From assembly GCF_019083805.1 (NCBI RefSeq), contig NZ_JAHRDV010000011.1, forward strand, positions 34,895 to 98,894: a stretch of 64,000 bases of DNA, in the 5' to 3' direction. Of this stretch, positions 45,178 to 54,134 are shown piece after piece; position 1 is the stretch's first letter; every line of letters starts with the position of its first letter. The DNA comes from Acetobacter estunensis (GTDB taxonomy: Bacteria > Pseudomonadota > Alphaproteobacteria > Acetobacterales > Acetobacteraceae). The notes beneath the pieces were generated by a model. That model ran no database searches. It saw nothing but the letters and a program-made list of their open reading frames with translations, and was not told the DNA's origin. Both the position numbers and the translations under genes were made by a program.

Positions 45178-45344
45178 CAGAGGAAAGGGCGTCAGGAGGC
45201 CACTCAGGCCTCCGATGTCTTCGCGCATCTCCCCTCGCACAACCCGTCGCCCTTGGCTTATGCCCGATGGCAAGGGTATAAACCGCTCCCAGCACGGGAA
45301 AGCCTGCCTTCCCACGATCGCCTATTTCACTCAGGAGCACCGGA

Positions 45345-45695
45345 ATGTCCGACCGCCCGCGTTTCTTCGATGATCTCGCCGGCGTTGCCGGCGGCGCCTT
45401 CTCCGCTTTCGCAGGCGTGAAGGAAGAGATCAACACGCTCGTGCGCTCCCGCGTAGACGAGGTGCTCGGTCAGTTGCAGGTTGTGCGCCGCGAGGAATTC
45501 GAAGTTATCCGCGAACTGGCCGCCAATGCGCGCGCCGCCAGCGAGGATGCCGAACAGCGCATCGGAGCACTGGAACGCCGGGTGGCGGATCTGGAAGAAG
45601 CGCAGACAGCGCCAGCACATGCCATGGGAAAAGCAACGCCGGACTCCGGGGAAGCCACCGGCTGGAGTGGCGACAGCAGCGCGTTTCCCAACTGA
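45345..45695 (+). CDS. ubiK: Ubiquinone biosynthesis accessory factor UbiK
   Basis: The 116-residue BMFP-domain (YqiC) protein has an N-terminal amphipathic part (FFDDLAGVAGGAFSAFAGVK), a central segment EEINTLVRSRVDEVLGQLQV and a coiled coil (about 47-85, REEFEVIRELAANARAASED). In E. coli UbiK works with UbiJ and the Ubi complex under aerobic conditions. CAGGAG precedes the ATG. In many alphaproteobacteria the same order ubiK-ybjN-proC-TetR is found, as here. Confidence 0.88.
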   Translation: MSDRPRFFDDLAGVAGGAFSAFAGVKEEINTLVRSRVDEVLGQLQVVRREEFEVIRELAANARAASEDAEQRIGALERRVADLEEAQTAPAHAMGKATPDSGEATGWSGDSSAFPN

Positions 45696-45857
45696 ATTGA
45701 CACCGCGGGACAGACAAAAACACGCCGCCCTTGTCTTGCCGTATTTGCCGGGTGTCCATAGGTTTGCGGAAGTGGGGAGCAGCAACCGCTTTCCCACTGA
45801 TTCGTGGACGAAACCATCGGCCCTATCTGCGATGGTTTTCCGGTTTGGGAGGCAAGC

Positions 45858-46361
45858 ATGCCAGCTCTGACGATGACAACCGCCACTCCCAACTCCAACC
45901 CGCTCGATCTGATGGAACAGATCGTGTGCAGCTATGAATGGGCGTTCGATCGCCGCAATTCATCCGAAATGGCCGCTGAGGCCCCGGGGAAATGGTGCGA
46001 CTACGGGCTGTATTTTGCCTGGTCGGCGGAACTCAGCGCCATGCATTTCACCTGCACCTTCGACCTCAAGGTGCCCGAACCACAACGCAAGGCTCTGTTC
46101 GAACTGCTCGCCCTGGCCAATGAGCGGCTGTGGATCGGTCACTTCGCACTGGACGTGGACAGCGGCACGCCGATGTTCCGTCACGCTGTCCTCCTGCGCG
46201 GCGCACCCGGTGCATCGATGGAAAGTCTTGAGGACATGATCGACATCGCTCTGACCGAGTGCGAACGTTTCTACCCGGCATTCCAGTTCGTTCTCTGGGG
46301 CGGCAAGCCTCCAGCAGAAGCACTTGAAGCCGCCATGCTGGACTGCGCCGGAGAAGCCTGA
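45858..46361 (+). CDS. YbjN-domain protein
   Basis: This 167-residue protein carries a YbjN-type domain over about 15-150, with CDYGLYFAWSAELSAMHFTC, LANERLWIGHFALDVDSGTP and HAVLLRGA. YbjN-like proteins resemble type III secretion chaperones in fold and are linked to stress and motility regulation, but no biochemical role is settled. The chosen ATG (45858) has GGAGGC upstream; the open frame begins at 45804. Its TGA overlaps the proC ATG by one base (TGATG), so the two are coupled. Confidence 0.82.
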   Translation: MPALTMTTATPNSNPLDLMEQIVCSYEWAFDRRNSSEMAAEAPGKWCDYGLYFAWSAELSAMHFTCTFDLKVPEPQRKALFELLALANERLWIGHFALDVDSGTPMFRHAVLLRGAPGASMESLEDMIDIALTECERFYPAFQFVLWGGKPPAEALEAAMLDCAGEA

Positions 46362-47188
46362 TGAGTGAGCCCCTTCCGTCCCTTCTCCTTGTCGGCTGCG
46401 GCCAGATGGGAGGGGCTCTCCTCAACGCCTGGATCGCACATGGGCTGGAGCCTTCCGTTGTCATCGACCGGCATCGGGAAGACTTGTCTTCGACGCATCA
46501 TGTCGTGCGCAACCTGACGGATATTCCTGCGGATTTTCACCCTACGGCCGTCATTCTCGCTGTAAAACCTCAAAAAGCACGGCCCGTTCTGGAAGAACTG
46601 TCACGCCTGCGTCCAGACATCGTGACAAATGCCGTGATCGTCTCGGTCATGGCCGGTCTGTCCACCAGCACGATCGCTACTTTCCTGACAACGAACGCAC
46701 CAACGGCGCACCCCGCCGTCGTGCGCGCCATGCCCAATACACCCTCTGCCATCGGACGCGGTGCTACAGGACTGTTCGCCGGAGATGCCGTAACACCTGC
46801 GCAGAAAACACTCTGCGACCGACTCCTCTCCGCTGTCGGTGCAACCGCATGGGTTCATCCGGAAGAACAGATCGATATCGTGACTGCCGTCTCCGGTAGC
46901 GGACCGGCCTATGTCTTTCTTCTCGCGGAGCTTCTGGAAAAGACAGCCGTGAGCATGGGACTCGCTCCAGACACGGCCCGTTTGCTGGCCCGCAAGACGG
47001 TTTCGGGATCGGGCGAATTACTTGAGCGCAGCCCCGAAGACGCCGCCGAATTGCGTCGGCGTGTCACAAGCCCCGGCGGCACCACGGCCGCTGCCCTCGC
47101 TGTGCTTGACGCGCCAGACAACTGCCCCCGCATCCTGCGCGAGGCTCTGGAGGCCAACGTCCTCCGGTCACGCGAACTCGCGTCCTGA
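46361..47188 (+). CDS. proC: Pyrroline-5-carboxylate reductase
   Basis: Last step of proline synthesis: NAD(P)H-dependent reduction of pyrroline-5-carboxylate. The 275-residue protein has the Rossmann start LLVGCGQMGGALLNAW, AVKPQKARPVLEEL, VRAMPNTPSAIGRGATGLFA, VSGSGPAYVFLLAELLEK and the signature SPGGTTAAALAVLD. It directly follows the YbjN gene (one-base overlap) and precedes the TetR gene by 14 bases, forming a conserved alphaproteobacterial group. Confidence 0.96.
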   Translation: MSEPLPSLLLVGCGQMGGALLNAWIAHGLEPSVVIDRHREDLSSTHHVVRNLTDIPADFHPTAVILAVKPQKARPVLEELSRLRPDIVTNAVIVSVMAGLSTSTIATFLTTNAPTAHPAVVRAMPNTPSAIGRGATGLFAGDAVTPAQKTLCDRLLSAVGATAWVHPEEQIDIVTAVSGSGPAYVFLLAELLEKTAVSMGLAPDTARLLARKTVSGSGELLERSPEDAAELRRRVTSPGGTTAAALAVLDAPDNCPRILREALEANVLRSRELAS

Positions 47189-47202
47189 TCCATCGAACAA
47201 CC

Positions 47203-47895
47203 ATGAGCCTCCCCCGCATGACCTCGGAAGACAACGACCAGTTCGATTCAGCCCTGCTTGACGCCGCCATGGCGTTGGCCGCCAGCAAGGGATGGGCTTC
47301 TCTCACCATGCCCGAGATCGCCCGGCATGCCGGACTGGAGATGGGGGAGGTTCGCCGCCGTTATCCCTTCAAGGCATCCATTCTTCTGTTGCTTGGCCGC
47401 ATGGCGGACCAGTCGGCCCTCATCGATGACGGCTCGCTCGGCACACCACGTGAAACGCTTTTCGATCTGCTCATGCGACGGATCGACGTTTTTCAGCAAT
47501 ATCGTGCCGGCCTTCTGGCTGTACTACGGGGGCTGCCGTTCGATCCCCCGCTTCTGCTGCTTCTGGGTGCCGCCACCATGGACAGCATGAAATGGATTGC
47601 GGGCGCGGCGGGTATTTCCACAGGTGGCGTAAGTGGACTGCTTCGCGTGCAGGGTGTCGTGGCGCTCTGGACACATACGCTGCGCGCTTGGGAAAAAGAC
47701 GAGAGCGAAGATCTCGGCACCACCATGGCCGCCTTGGAGCAGGGGCTGGACCGGGCCGAGCGCATGGGACTGTTCAATGGCGTGGACCATGAGCCGACCG
47801 AAGAGCTTCAATCTGCCCATCCATCAGAAGATGGTGACACGCTTCCTCCCTTGCAGGAAGAACCGGATGCCGATTTCACCGAGAACAACGGATAG
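47203..47895 (+). CDS. TetR-like regulator downstream of proC
   Basis: The 230-residue protein has an N-terminal helix-turn-helix region (about 14-60; DAAMALAASKGWASLTMPEI, ARHAGLEMGEVRRRYPFKAS) in the TetR style. The C-terminal helical domain has DVFQQYRAGLLAVLRGLPFD. The end (about 195-230) is acidic and disordered. The helical part recalls COQ9-like proteins, which share the TetR fold and bind lipids, and ubiK lies three genes upstream, so a ubiquinone-related role is an alternative. I favour TetR-like because of the recognisable DNA-binding helices. Confidence 0.72.
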   Translation: MSLPRMTSEDNDQFDSALLDAAMALAASKGWASLTMPEIARHAGLEMGEVRRRYPFKASILLLLGRMADQSALIDDGSLGTPRETLFDLLMRRIDVFQQYRAGLLAVLRGLPFDPPLLLLLGAATMDSMKWIAGAAGISTGGVSGLLRVQGVVALWTHTLRAWEKDESEDLGTTMAALEQGLDRAERMGLFNGVDHEPTEELQSAHPSEDGDTLPPLQEEPDADFTENNG

Positions 47896-47963
47896 AGGGC
47901 TCTGACCCTCTTTACGAGCCGGTCGTGTCACAGTAGAAAGCGGGACAGGCGACTGGCCGCGAT

Positions 47964-48038
47964 TGGGGTGTAGCCAAGCGGTAAGGCAGCGGATTTTGAT
48001 TCCGCCATGCGGAGGTTCGATCCCTCCCACCCCAGCCA
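47964..48038 (+). tRNA. tRNA-Gln (anticodon TTG)
   Basis: The acceptor arms TGGGGTG and CACCCCA pair perfectly, followed by G and an encoded CCA. The D arm AGCCAAGCGGTAAGGC, anticodon loop ATTTTGATT with TTG, and T arm GGAGGTTCGATCCCTCC are present. Anticodon TTG specifies glutamine. Confidence 0.98.
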
Positions 48039-48041
48039 TTC

Positions 48042-48069
48042 GATGCAGCGGGCAAAAGCCCGCCGCATC
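48042..48069. terminator. Hairpin between tRNA-Gln and HU gene
   Basis: GATGC-A-GCGGGC, loop AAAA, GCCCGC-C-GCATC: an eleven-pair stem with one mismatch. It sits four bases after the tRNA CCA and 13 bases beyond the HU stop on the opposite strand, so it may serve both converging transcripts although no T run follows. Confidence 0.5.
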
Positions 48070-48081
48070 AGTAGATGACTT

Positions 48082-48351
48082 TCAGACAGCCTTCTTCAGA
48101 TTGGGACTGGCCTTGAACCGGACGGTCTTGCCAGCCTTCACCTTTACGGGCTCGCCTGTGCGAGGATTGAGAGCCTTGCGTGCCTTGGTCTTGCGGACCG
48201 TGAACGTACCGAACGACGGCAGAGTGAAACCACCTTCGCGCTTCAGTTCCTTCACGATCGCGTCCATCAGATCCGCAGCGGCCTTGTTAGCAGCCACCCC
48301 GGTGCAATCAATAGAATCCTGGATGACCGCCGCAATGAAAGCCTTACTCAT
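48082..48351 (-). CDS. HU-family nucleoid DNA-binding protein
   Basis: The 89-residue protein has the HU/IHF fold: N-terminal helices with AAADLMDAIVKELKREGGF, the beta arm with LPSFGTFTVRKTKARKALNPRTGEP (two adjacent motifs; the RxxRxGRNPxTG-like arm is degenerate) and FKASPNLKKAV at the end. It bends and compacts DNA. AGGAG lies upstream of the ATG. It is a divergent HU compared with HupA/HupB (for example a Cys at residue 16), so the cell's main HU may be elsewhere. Confidence 0.92.
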   Translation of the reverse strand: MSKAFIAAVIQDSIDCTGVAANKAAADLMDAIVKELKREGGFTLPSFGTFTVRKTKARKALNPRTGEPVKVKAGKTVRFKASPNLKKAV

Positions 48352-48690
48352 GGATCTCTCAACTCCTGAAATGTGGGCTGGACCGATTACTATGGACGGC
48401 GACTGTCGACAATAGGTCGGCCAATATCGCGGCTTCTAACGTGCCACACCTGAAGAAACCAGAAAAAAAATCCATACCGTGAGAGAAACAGCTTAAACAG
48501 GTGGAAAAAGTTCTTCAATGCAGCCGAAGTACCACGTCTTTCGAACACGTGGAAACATTCCGAAACAGGGATGGAGCCACCTCTCTCCGTTATGCCTGAT
48601 GGCATCAGCCTCTTTCCCACGCGCACCTCGGTGCCATCATCGCTCGGTCGCAGATATCATTATTCATACGAACTGATTTTCTACCGCCTG
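48352..48690. other. Intergenic region upstream of the HU gene
   Basis: Gap of 339 bases between the HU start and the stop of the ATP-grasp gene, both on the minus strand. It should contain the HU promoter and the end of the ATP-grasp transcript. I see a short TGATG/CATCA hairpin at about 48597-48607, an A-rich run at 48463-48470, and no convincing promoter pair or open frame. Confidence 0.4.
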
Positions 48691-49845
48691 TCATGAAGGC
48701 GCATGGGACTTCTGGTCGATCATGGCTTCAACAGCATGCCGAATACGGGCAATGGCAGCACTTTTATAAGGATAGATATCCGCCGGATCCCGATCATGTA
48801 CGATCATGCCGGTCTCGACTTCAAACACAACCAATGTTCCATCCGGCAACACACCAAAGTCCAGCCCGAAATAATCAAGTTGCACGGCACGAGCGATCGC
48901 CTTTAGCCCTTCCAAAACACCAGAAGGAAAATAGCCCGCCATATCCGTCATGAAACGGGCTTCTTCGGCACGTCTCTGAGGGAAATTTTCCATCTTCGCG
49001 TTGTAATACCAGATCGCCCAGTGATCATGGATGGCCAAATGAACCGGAAAAGGTTTCCCTTCAACAAAAACGACTCGATATTTGCGGTACAAACTATCGG
49101 AACTGATAAAATCGACGAATTGCGTGACATAGAAAGATGTGCCCGGAGACACTGAACGAATATAAGTCTCCAGTTCCGCCTTCGTATCGATGCGTGCCAG
49201 TCCATCTCCAGCATGCGAGGCAAGTGGTCTTATCAGAACAGGAAAAGACGGTATCTTGTCATCAAAGGATCGTATCACCGTACATTGCGGCACCAGAACA
49301 TCTGCAATACCAGCCAGAAGTTGCGGAACGCGTGCACGCCCCACCAGCATAATACGATCATTCCCGTTGAGAACAGGCAATCCAGCCTCGTGCGCGATGA
49401 TCTCCGCTTCCGCGATGGCCTGTGCCTGCCGTTCGTCCTCCGCAATGGCAATAAACGCGCATTCGGCCTGCACTGCCCTGACGGCTGCAACGAGAACTCC
49501 CCGTGCAGCAGGGGCTCCCGATACCCACAGCGTGAAAATCTGGGTGGCACCATCAAGAAGAAACGCAAGTGGCGCATTCGCCTGAAATGTGCCGGGAGCA
49601 TTCATGACCACAATGCGGCGGCGTGCATCGGAAGAGACAGAATCCGGCCTCTGCATCGGGTCAAGGTGCATGGCTTCATCAAGATGACGCAGGGCCGCGG
49701 CCGGCTCTCCGCACACCTGACACATCTCCCATAACCGGTAATGGATCTGGGCACGCTCCGAGGGACCAGAGGCTCTGCCCAGACGTTCGGTCAGAACGGA
49801 ACGAGCGACAGAAGGATCATTAGCGAATTCGGCGAGATCAAGCAT
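48691..49845 (-). CDS. TPR/ATP-grasp-fold enzyme of the glycosyltransferase locus
   Basis: The 384-residue protein has an N-terminal helical part with a TPR-like pair (about 1-60; AQIHYRLWEMCQVCGEPAAA, LRHLDEAMHLDP), a pre-ATP-grasp domain (about 75-190) and an ATP-grasp domain (about 195-375). FPVLIRPLASHAGDGLARI is the ATP-binding Lys/Arg strand, and LDYFGLDFGVLPDGTLVVFE carries the metal-site Asp and Glu. The usual E-x-N is changed: VFEVETGM stands where relatives read VFEANAAM. ATP-grasp enzymes form amide-like bonds via acyl phosphates; the substrate here is unknown. It lies 56 bases after the large glycosyltransferase on the same strand. The open frame extends to 49956. Confidence 0.75.
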   Translation of the reverse strand: MLDLAEFANDPSVARSVLTERLGRASGPSERAQIHYRLWEMCQVCGEPAAALRHLDEAMHLDPMQRPDSVSSDARRRIVVMNAPGTFQANAPLAFLLDGATQIFTLWVSGAPAARGVLVAAVRAVQAECAFIAIAEDERQAQAIAEAEIIAHEAGLPVLNGNDRIMLVGRARVPQLLAGIADVLVPQCTVIRSFDDKIPSFPVLIRPLASHAGDGLARIDTKAELETYIRSVSPGTSFYVTQFVDFISSDSLYRKYRVVFVEGKPFPVHLAIHDHWAIWYYNAKMENFPQRRAEEARFMTDMAGYFPSGVLEGLKAIARAVQLDYFGLDFGVLPDGTLVVFEVETGMIVHDRDPADIYPYKSAAIARIRHAVEAMIDQKSHAPS

Positions 49846-49900
49846 GCTGCCATGCCTAACGCGCCCTTCTCTAAAGTCAGGTAAAGACCGTGCAGGTCTC

Positions 49901-52648
49901 CTACTTCCGTATAACCGATTCCAGATAGGCTTTGAGTTCCGCAGCCTGACTTTCAAAAGTCGGCAATTCCTCCCTATGCGGGTTCACATAGGAGGAAAAC
50001 CGCTCCTTGTTAGTCAGAACACCTTCAATAGCTGTCTGCAAACTCTCAAAGCGACCGTCCAGAGGAATAAGCGTCCCGTTCACGCCGTCCTCGATATCCT
50101 CCGCCTGCCCACCTGGCGCCGTGGCAATCACCCATACATTCCGCGAAAGAGCTTCACGCACGGTCAGGCCATAACTCTCCATCCATTGAGACGGAAACAG
50201 CAGGACATCGATCGCATTGAAGAAATCATCCCGTGTTTCGTCCGTATAGGCCGGACGGATCACAACCTTCCCCTTCACTCTCCATCCCGACACGTTGACC
50301 GAGGAAAATCCGAGATTGAGCGTGTTGTCGATAAGCACCAGTTCCCAGTCGTTTCTTTCAAGTGCCTCGAACGCCTTGCGAACCAGTGAGAACCCCTTGA
50401 CCTCCGCCGTTCCACTGACAAAGCCGAAACGGAGAAGCTGCCCAGCCTTTCGTGGGGTCCGTGCCTTCACAGGCCATGAGAAGCCGTTGCGATTCACCTG
50501 TATGCGTTCTGGCTCTATGCCATTTTCCAGATACAACGCGCGATGTGAGGCACTTGGAGACAGAAGAAGCTGCGCTCTGTGCAACGCCCCCTGCATCATA
50601 TCCTGACGCAGTTGGAGATGATGCGCTCCGGGCACACATCTCTGACACGCCATCAGATCGATATGCCGCTGGAAACAATAGCGTCCATCGGCTTTCACCA
50701 TGAACTGACGCTCACACAGCCACCACGCATCATGCAGTGTTATCACATGCGGAATTCCCCTCTCCGCACAGACCTGCAAGATCCCGACACCCAGCCCCTG
50801 CACGGAATGGAAGTGCACGACATCCGGTCGAAAGGCATCCAACCATGCCGCGAACTGGGCGCTGCAGCGCGGATTATCCAATGCGCCAACAGGATCCACG
50901 TCCATGGGCAGCGGGAAAGCCATAACGGGCATGTCACGTATTTCATGCCGTATGGGAGCACCAGCGCGCTCTGGAAAAGAAGGACCGGAAGTGAACACGC
51001 CGACATCGCATCCCATGGCAGAAAGCCGAGCTGCCATTTCTTCGGCCACCAGCGTCGCACCGCCAAAAGAACGTGGTTCGAAAAACACGTTTACCGACAG
51101 AACCCGCAAACCTTGGCGCGCTTGTGGGGCAGGCAAAGGGAAATAACGAGCGACCTGTTCGCGGGCGATAACGTCCGGACGATAACGTGCAAGGACGTCG
51201 CGACGTGCGGATTCGCCAACATCCCGACGCAACACTGGATCGCGCGCCAGTGCCAGCACAGCATCCCGCCAGGCCTCCGCGCCTTCAGCGAGAAAGCCGT
51301 TCTGTCCTTCCACAATCACACCCCGAAACGCATCGCAGGGTGAACAGACAGAGGGAACGCACAGGATGGAGGCTTCCAGAAACTTGATGTTGCTTTTTGC
51401 GTCGTTGAAAATCGTGAGTTCCAGCGGTGTGACCGTCAGATCGGCAGCCGCCAGCATGGCCATGTAGGTGGGATAATCGCGCCCTTCCAAGGTTTCGACG
51501 CGACTGCCAAAGCGCAGCAACACAGGCGGCACTGTCAGTTCGCCCACAATCCGCAATCGCAGGCGTGGCTCGGCTTCCATGGCCGCTGCCAGACCCTCGG
51601 CGCAACAGAGAAAATCTCCGTCATGGGTTCGCGTGCCCGAACCATAGACAATAACGATATCGTCCGTCGTCTTCTGATCTTTTTGGGTCAGCCCGGTCAG
51701 CGCCGTCTCGGCAGCGGCCAATGTCTGATCATCGAGCGCATTCTCGATAACACTCACTTCACCGATACCGATCCGGCTCATGGCCTCACCGAGAACCCGG
51801 GTTGAGGCGATCCCACGACCACACAGTTCCAGACACTCTCTGTAGAGAGCCGCCCCCTTCAATAATTCGGCCTGTTCTGCGGGCGGCAGGGACAAAAGAT
51901 TACTGTTCTGCCGGTAAAGTTCGACGTCAAAGATCAGATCGTCAACTTCCCACCAAGGGGAAAGACCAAGCCGCCTTGCTTCGTCGATCATCTTGCGGAC
52001 GTCTGGCACAGCCGGTGTGCGGTAGAAAATGACGTCCGTACACACCTGCAAGCCAGAAAGAACACTCTGGACGTCATGCCAGTTCATGACGTCTACCTGC
52101 CAGCCAAGGCGTTCCAGTTCTTCCTTGCGCTGCCAGACACGGTATTTCGCGCATTGCGGAATGGAAAGCTCCGCAACGATCAGCACCCGGGGCGTGAAAT
52201 CACGTAGCCGTTCCGAGGAAACGGAGCGACGATAGACCGCTTCTCCGTTCTCGACAGAAGGTGATACGGGTGTGGAAGAGCGGGCCGTCCGACGCTTTTC
52301 CCATTCCCGCGCCACGCGACCGCCGACACGCTGCCTGACTTTCCCCCACAGAATCCGGATGCCGTCCCGCTCAGCAATTTCCCGCGCTCTGCGAGCGATC
52401 AGCCGTAACGGAACGCCGGACGGCAGTTCCCCATGCGCCAACAGCCATGCTGTCCGCAGTCCCCTCACTACTGGCCCGCGATCCAAACCAAACAGAGTAC
52501 GACGAAGCCGCCCAGCCTCCCATTCCAGCCCATCCGCTCTCATTCCGTGCAAGGCGGAAGTGGCCTTGTACGTTTTCAGAAGCGACTCGGCATTCTCCAG
52601 ACGCTTTTCCAATGCTTCGAGCTGACGATCTGTCACGGACGTGCCCAT
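49901..52648 (-). CDS. Large two-module GT-B glycosyltransferase
   Basis: The 915-residue protein has an N-terminal coiled coil (about 5-35), a basic region, and a first GT4-like module (about 150-505) with CAKYRVWQRKEELERLGWQV, VIVYGSGTRTHDGDFLCCAE and PLELTIFNDAKSNIKFLEAS. A second GT4 module (about 515-910) shows RVLSVNVFFEPRSFGGATLV, DVVHFHSVQGLG, HVITLHDAWWLCERQ, RFGFVSGTAEVKGF and LLFPSQWMESYGLTVREALS. It probably makes two linkages of a surface glycan or glycoprotein at the cytoplasmic face. The first module is clearly homologous to the middle of the divergent protein at 54410-57415. It follows the beta-roll gene, after a strong terminator. Confidence 0.83.
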   Translation of the reverse strand: MGTSVTDRQLEALEKRLENAESLLKTYKATSALHGMRADGLEWEAGRLRRTLFGLDRGPVVRGLRTAWLLAHGELPSGVPLRLIARRAREIAERDGIRILWGKVRQRVGGRVAREWEKRRTARSSTPVSPSVENGEAVYRRSVSSERLRDFTPRVLIVAELSIPQCAKYRVWQRKEELERLGWQVDVMNWHDVQSVLSGLQVCTDVIFYRTPAVPDVRKMIDEARRLGLSPWWEVDDLIFDVELYRQNSNLLSLPPAEQAELLKGAALYRECLELCGRGIASTRVLGEAMSRIGIGEVSVIENALDDQTLAAAETALTGLTQKDQKTTDDIVIVYGSGTRTHDGDFLCCAEGLAAAMEAEPRLRLRIVGELTVPPVLLRFGSRVETLEGRDYPTYMAMLAAADLTVTPLELTIFNDAKSNIKFLEASILCVPSVCSPCDAFRGVIVEGQNGFLAEGAEAWRDAVLALARDPVLRRDVGESARRDVLARYRPDVIAREQVARYFPLPAPQARQGLRVLSVNVFFEPRSFGGATLVAEEMAARLSAMGCDVGVFTSGPSFPERAGAPIRHEIRDMPVMAFPLPMDVDPVGALDNPRCSAQFAAWLDAFRPDVVHFHSVQGLGVGILQVCAERGIPHVITLHDAWWLCERQFMVKADGRYCFQRHIDLMACQRCVPGAHHLQLRQDMMQGALHRAQLLLSPSASHRALYLENGIEPERIQVNRNGFSWPVKARTPRKAGQLLRFGFVSGTAEVKGFSLVRKAFEALERNDWELVLIDNTLNLGFSSVNVSGWRVKGKVVIRPAYTDETRDDFFNAIDVLLFPSQWMESYGLTVREALSRNVWVIATAPGGQAEDIEDGVNGTLIPLDGRFESLQTAIEGVLTNKERFSSYVNPHREELPTFESQAAELKAYLESVIRK

Positions 52649-52682
52649 TCCCCTGTTTGCTGGCCATCAATCATCTTACGGC

Positions 52683-52711
52683 AAAAAAAAAACCGGGCCG
52701 AAGCCCGGTTT
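52683..52711 (-). terminator. Strong terminator after the beta-roll protein gene
   Basis: On the minus strand AACCGGGC, a TTCG tetraloop and GCCCGGTT form a perfect eight-base stem followed by ten T in a row. It ends the beta-roll transcript about 25 bases after its stop. The downstream glycosyltransferase starts at 52648, so it needs its own promoter or read-through. Confidence 0.92.
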
Positions 52712-52733
52712 CTTCCGAAACGTACTGCCGATC

Positions 52734-54134
52734 TTACCAGATCTGGAAGTCGTTCGAGTTGAGGCTGGTGACATTGTCGAACGTAATGGTCGTGTTGTCA
52801 GACAGCTTGATGGTGGTGTTGTTGCCGGACGTCGTCGCGTTGTTCAGCGCATTCGTCAGATCGGACTGCGTATAGTTGAGCAGACCGACAATGTTGCCAG
52901 CAGCGGAACCGAAGTCGGTGATGGTATAGTTGCCACCCGCAATTCCATCACGGAATGCAAAGTAGTTCATGGCACCCGAGCCACCGGTCATCGTGGCATC
53001 ACCCACACCGGCAACCAGCGTATCGGAGCCTGTGCCACCGATAAAGGTCTGTGTACCAGACGTGCCCACAACGTTACCGAAAGCATGAATGCCGTAAACG
53101 GAGTTGGAACCGTCGAGCGTCTCGTTGCCTGCATTGGCCACGAACAGTGACTCGGTGCTGTTGCTCGTCGCGTTGACGATAGCATCCAGACCGCTTGCAC
53201 CGAAGATCGTGCTGGAAGCCGCCGTGATCGTGCTCTGGCCCGTGCCACCGATAAAGGTGAGGGAGCCGGAAACGCTCACATTGGCAATGTCGGAGTTTGC
53301 GATCAGCGCGTCGCCACTGGCCGAAATGGTGTCCGAAGACCCACCAAGGATCGTGGAGCTACCACCATTCAGGTTGATCGAGTCGTTTGCGCCACCACGA
53401 ACCGTGGAGCCACCACCAACCGTGATGGCATTGTTGCCACCGGACAGATCGCTGACCTGAGAATCCTCACCAACCGTAACGAAAGAGCTGCCACCGTACA
53501 GGTTGACAGTCTGATCCGGGTTGCAGTCGCCACCGAAGATGGTGTCCTGGCCGTACGAATTGACGACGTTCGTGCCCTGACTGATGCTGATGTAGTTATT
53601 GCCCGTACCAGCGTTGATCGTGCTGTTGCCCGTGCCCGCAATAACCGTATCGTTACCGGAACCGGCATAGATCGACCAGTTGCCACCACCCGCAAGCTGA
53701 TCGCCAAGGAAGCTGTTGTTGCCTGTGCCGGCCACAAAGACACCGTTGGACGAACCGGCCTGGAACTGCACACCCTGCGTGGTGCCGCCCTCAACGCTTA
53801 CGAAAGAGGCCGTGCCCTTGCTGGCATCGATCTGAACATGCGCGCTGGGAATCTGGTTGGTGCCCGGCAGACCGCCGAACACGATCGCGCCGACATCTCC
53901 AGAAACCTGATAGGATCCTGCCGCCGTGATGACGCCATAACCCGAAGTGTTGGACGCAAACTCGGTCGAACCCGGCGTCAGGTTCTGCCCGCTGATCGAA
54001 CCACCGGCGATGCCGCTCGCCAGCGTATTGCTGAACGACGAGACAAGACCAGCGAGCGTGCCGCTGCCGGCACCATCAACGGTAACGACAACATGTGAAC
54101 CCGAGGACGCGCCCTGAACGGTAATAATAGGCAT
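52734..54134 (-). CDS. Secreted beta-roll (RTX-like) surface protein
   Basis: The 466-residue protein is made almost entirely of Gly, Ser, Thr, Asn, Ala and Val. About 130-400 is a run of short beta-roll repeats of the GGxGxD/GxGN style, many degenerate (YAGSGNDTVIAGTGNSTINA, FIGGTGSDTLVAGVGDATMT). The end, NYFAFRDGIAGGNYTITDFG then ITFDNVTSLNSNDFQIW, is the C-terminal type found in type I secreted calcium-binding proteins of acetic acid bacteria and relatives. There is no Sec signal, no Arg-rich part and very few Lys or Cys. AAGGGA precedes the ATG. It is probably exported by a type I system encoded elsewhere and placed on the cell surface or in a matrix. Confidence 0.82.
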   Translation of the reverse strand: MPIITVQGASSGSHVVVTVDGAGSGTLAGLVSSFSNTLASGIAGGSISGQNLTPGSTEFASNTSGYGVITAAGSYQVSGDVGAIVFGGLPGTNQIPSAHVQIDASKGTASFVSVEGGTTQGVQFQAGSSNGVFVAGTGNNSFLGDQLAGGGNWSIYAGSGNDTVIAGTGNSTINAGTGNNYISISQGTNVVNSYGQDTIFGGDCNPDQTVNLYGGSSFVTVGEDSQVSDLSGGNNAITVGGGSTVRGGANDSINLNGGSSTILGGSSDTISASGDALIANSDIANVSVSGSLTFIGGTGQSTITAASSTIFGASGLDAIVNATSNSTESLFVANAGNETLDGSNSVYGIHAFGNVVGTSGTQTFIGGTGSDTLVAGVGDATMTGGSGAMNYFAFRDGIAGGNYTITDFGSAAGNIVGLLNYTQSDLTNALNNATTSGNNTTIKLSDNTTITFDNVTSLNSNDFQIW

